A stretch of DNA of 64,000 nucleotides from Hyphomicrobium sp. (lineage in GTDB: Bacteria; Pseudomonadota; Alphaproteobacteria; Rhizobiales; Hyphomicrobiaceae): the NCBI RefSeq assembly GCF_009026145.1, contig NZ_WBUE01000002.1, positions 186,001-250,000 of the forward strand. Direction: 5' to 3'. Position numbers and translations under genes: made by a program. Under the pieces are notes generated by a model. The model saw only the letters and a program-made list of their open reading frames with translations. It had not been told where the DNA came from and did not search any database. Below, piece after piece: positions 62,426-64,000 of the stretch. Each line of letters opens with the position of its first letter. Positions within the stretch are counted from its first letter, which is position 1.

Positions 62426-62920
62426 ATGCGCCGAGAGACCAACGCCCACCAGCGCCGCACACGCGCGCCAGTGATCCATGCGAAAGGCTGGCGCTTGATG
62501 GCCGGCCTCGCCGCCTGCCTCGCCCTCGCGGCGTGCGACTCGAACGTCATCAAGCACGGCATGCAATTCCACGAGGGCGACCTGCAGCAGATCCAGCCCG
62601 GGATGACCCAGGAGCAGGTGCGCATGAACCTCGGAACCCCATCGACCACCGCCGTGGTCGGCACCAGCCAAGCCTACTATTACATCTCGAGCACGGCGAC
62701 GCAGACCGCCTTCATGCTGCCGACGGAGCAGGACCGCCAGGTCGTTGCCGTCTACTTCACGCCCGGCGGCACAGTCGAGCGCGTCGCCAACTACGGCATG
62801 AAGGACGGACGGGTGTTCGACTATGTCTCGCGCACGACGCCAGCTCCGGGCGGTAAGGACGTCGGCATCGTCCAGCAGCTGTTCCGCAACCTCGGAACCA
62901 AGCAGATCTTCGGCGACTAG
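62426..62920 (+). CDS. bamE: Outer membrane assembly lipoprotein BamE/OmlA
   Basis: Lipobox LAACDSN; LQQIQPGMTQEQVRMNLGTPSTTAVVG. Confidence 0.92.
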   Translation: MRRETNAHQRRTRAPVIHAKGWRLMAGLAACLALAACDSNVIKHGMQFHEGDLQQIQPGMTQEQVRMNLGTPSTTAVVGTSQAYYYISSTATQTAFMLPTEQDRQVVAVYFTPGGTVERVANYGMKDGRVFDYVSRTTPAPGGKDVGIVQQLFRNLGTKQIFGD

Positions 62921-62926
62921 GGTTTC

Positions 62927-63589
62927 TCAGCCGGCGCGGTCGTAGTCGATATCGGCGCGGTAAACGTCGTAGGCCCTGCCGTATTCCATCACGCGCGCGA
63001 CCTCGGAGATGAACGCCTCGTCGTAGCCGGCGCGTCGCAGCAGATGGAAGCCGACCTCCATGCCCGACGCGATGCCGCCGCCGGTGATGATGCGGCCGCT
63101 GTCCACGACGCGTGCACGCGAGATGCGGCAGGCGGGTGCAATTTCCGCCAAGCGGTCGATCGGCACCTTGCCCATGCTCGACTGCTCGAGGCGATCTGGC
63201 TCTTTACGGTTCGTCGCCGCGCGTCCGTCGAGAAGCCCCATGCGGCCGTAGATCCACGAGCCCGTACAGACGGAAACGAGGAGCGTCTTCTCGGGCAGCG
63301 CGCGGATGAAAGCGTGCAGCCGTCCGTTGTTCATCTCCTGGCGCGTGCCGAATCCACCCGGAATGAGAAAGGCATCCATATCGGGTGTGTCGGTGAAGGC
63401 GTAGTTGGGGAGCACGGTGAAGCCGGCCTGCGCCTGCACCGGCCGCATGCTTTCGGCGATGAAGAAGGCATCGAGCTCGGGATCGAAGCGGCGGGCGACG
63501 GAGAACACCCCATAGGGCGCTGCGAAGTCGACGATCTCCAGATCCTTGCAGATGTAGACCCCGAGCCGGAACCCTGCCTTCTTGGCCAT
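62927..63589 (-). CDS. DJ-1/PfpI family protein
   Basis: DAFLIPGGFGTRQEMNN...LLVSVCTGSWIYGRMGLLDGR. Confidence 0.9.
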   Translation of the reverse strand: MAKKAGFRLGVYICKDLEIVDFAAPYGVFSVARRFDPELDAFFIAESMRPVQAQAGFTVLPNYAFTDTPDMDAFLIPGGFGTRQEMNNGRLHAFIRALPEKTLLVSVCTGSWIYGRMGLLDGRAATNRKEPDRLEQSSMGKVPIDRLAEIAPACRISRARVVDSGRIITGGGIASGMEVGFHLLRRAGYDEAFISEVARVMEYGRAYDVYRADIDYDRAG

Positions 63590-63615
63590 GACGCAACCTC
63601 CTATATAGACCTATC

Positions 63616-63633
63616 TGTCTATTCGTATAGACA
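63616..63633. promoter_or_regulatory. Candidate TetR operator TGTCTATTCGTATAGACA in the divergent intergenic region
   Basis: Perfect 7-bp inverted halves TGTCTAT/ATAGACA between DJ-1 gene and TetR gene. Confidence 0.7.
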
Positions 63634-63662
63634 GACTTGTCTGTCAATGGTAGAAACAGCGG

Positions 63663-64000
63663 ATGGCGAAGACTGCGACAAAAGCCCTCCCGGCGCGGGA
63701 GCGCATTCTCGAGACGGCGCTGCGGCTGTTCTACGCGCATGGCACGCGGGTGGTCGGCGTCGACCGCATCATCGCCGAGTCCGGCGTTGCCAAGATGAGC
63801 TTCTATAACCACTTCCCGTCCAAGGCCGATCTCGTCGCTGCGTTTCTCGAGGAGCGGCATATGCGCTGGATGGCCTGGTTCCGCGCACGGCTCGAGGCGC
63901 GACATGCGAAGCGCGGCAACAACCTGGCAGCCATCGCCGACGTCCTGCGCGAGTGGTTCGCGGCGCCTGACTTTCACGGCTGCGCCTTCATCAACATCCT
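63663..64000 (+). CDS. TetR-family regulator, truncated by window end
   Basis: MAKTATKALPARERILETALRLFYAHGTRVVGVDRIIAESGVAKMSFYNHFPSKADLVAAFL. Confidence 0.93.
   Translation, partial: MAKTATKALPARERILETALRLFYAHGTRVVGVDRIIAESGVAKMSFYNHFPSKADLVAAFLEERHMRWMAWFRARLEARHAKRGNNLAAIADVLREWFAAPDFHGCAFINI

Noticed and set aside
57191-62920. fabH-plsX-DUF177-chaperone-bamE block as a novel system
   Set aside because: Order matches ordinary alphaproteobacterial fatty-acid/envelope housekeeping loci.

Overview
The window is a GC-rich alphaproteobacterial (probably Rhizobiales-like) segment. Roughly 1-57 kb is an accessory, mosaic metal/redox region. About 57-64 kb is ordinary chromosome: tRNA-Pro, Sfp-type PPTase, MerR, IHF-alpha, FabH, PlsX, DUF177, ubiquinol-cyt c chaperone, BamE/OmlA, DJ-1/PfpI, TetR. 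The accessory part carries a multicopper oxidase end, two heavy-metal RND efflux systems (2.2-7.2 kb and 30.4-35.1 kb), cupredoxin, DUF411 and FixH-like proteins, a cysteine synthase, dodecins, a DUF4010/MgtC protein and a toxin-antitoxin pair. It also holds many small secreted Cys- or His-rich proteins. Remnants include IS66, IS110, IS3, IS21 and an integrase-core IS, plus decayed genes (groEL, UspA, DUF190, CPA2 antiporter). Most notable observations: (1) two giant fusion genes (SDR/epimerase + three heavy-metal-binding domains) that share an apparently identical 1601-bp block but end in different modules, SPW/VKOR-like membrane versus c-type cytochrome; (2) a five-gene co-directional cluster with a Cyc2-like cytochrome-porin, three cytochromes c and an embedded 5-aminolevulinate synthase, with a second Cyc2-like remnant nearby; (3) a repeated GTAAC-N5-GTAA(C/G) direct-repeat motif flanking small secreted-protein genes; (4) a family of CxCC...KCVAxxCxMxC secreted proteins; (5) several perfect or near-perfect FNR/FixK-type boxes. 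All calls come from reading the sequence; no database search was run.
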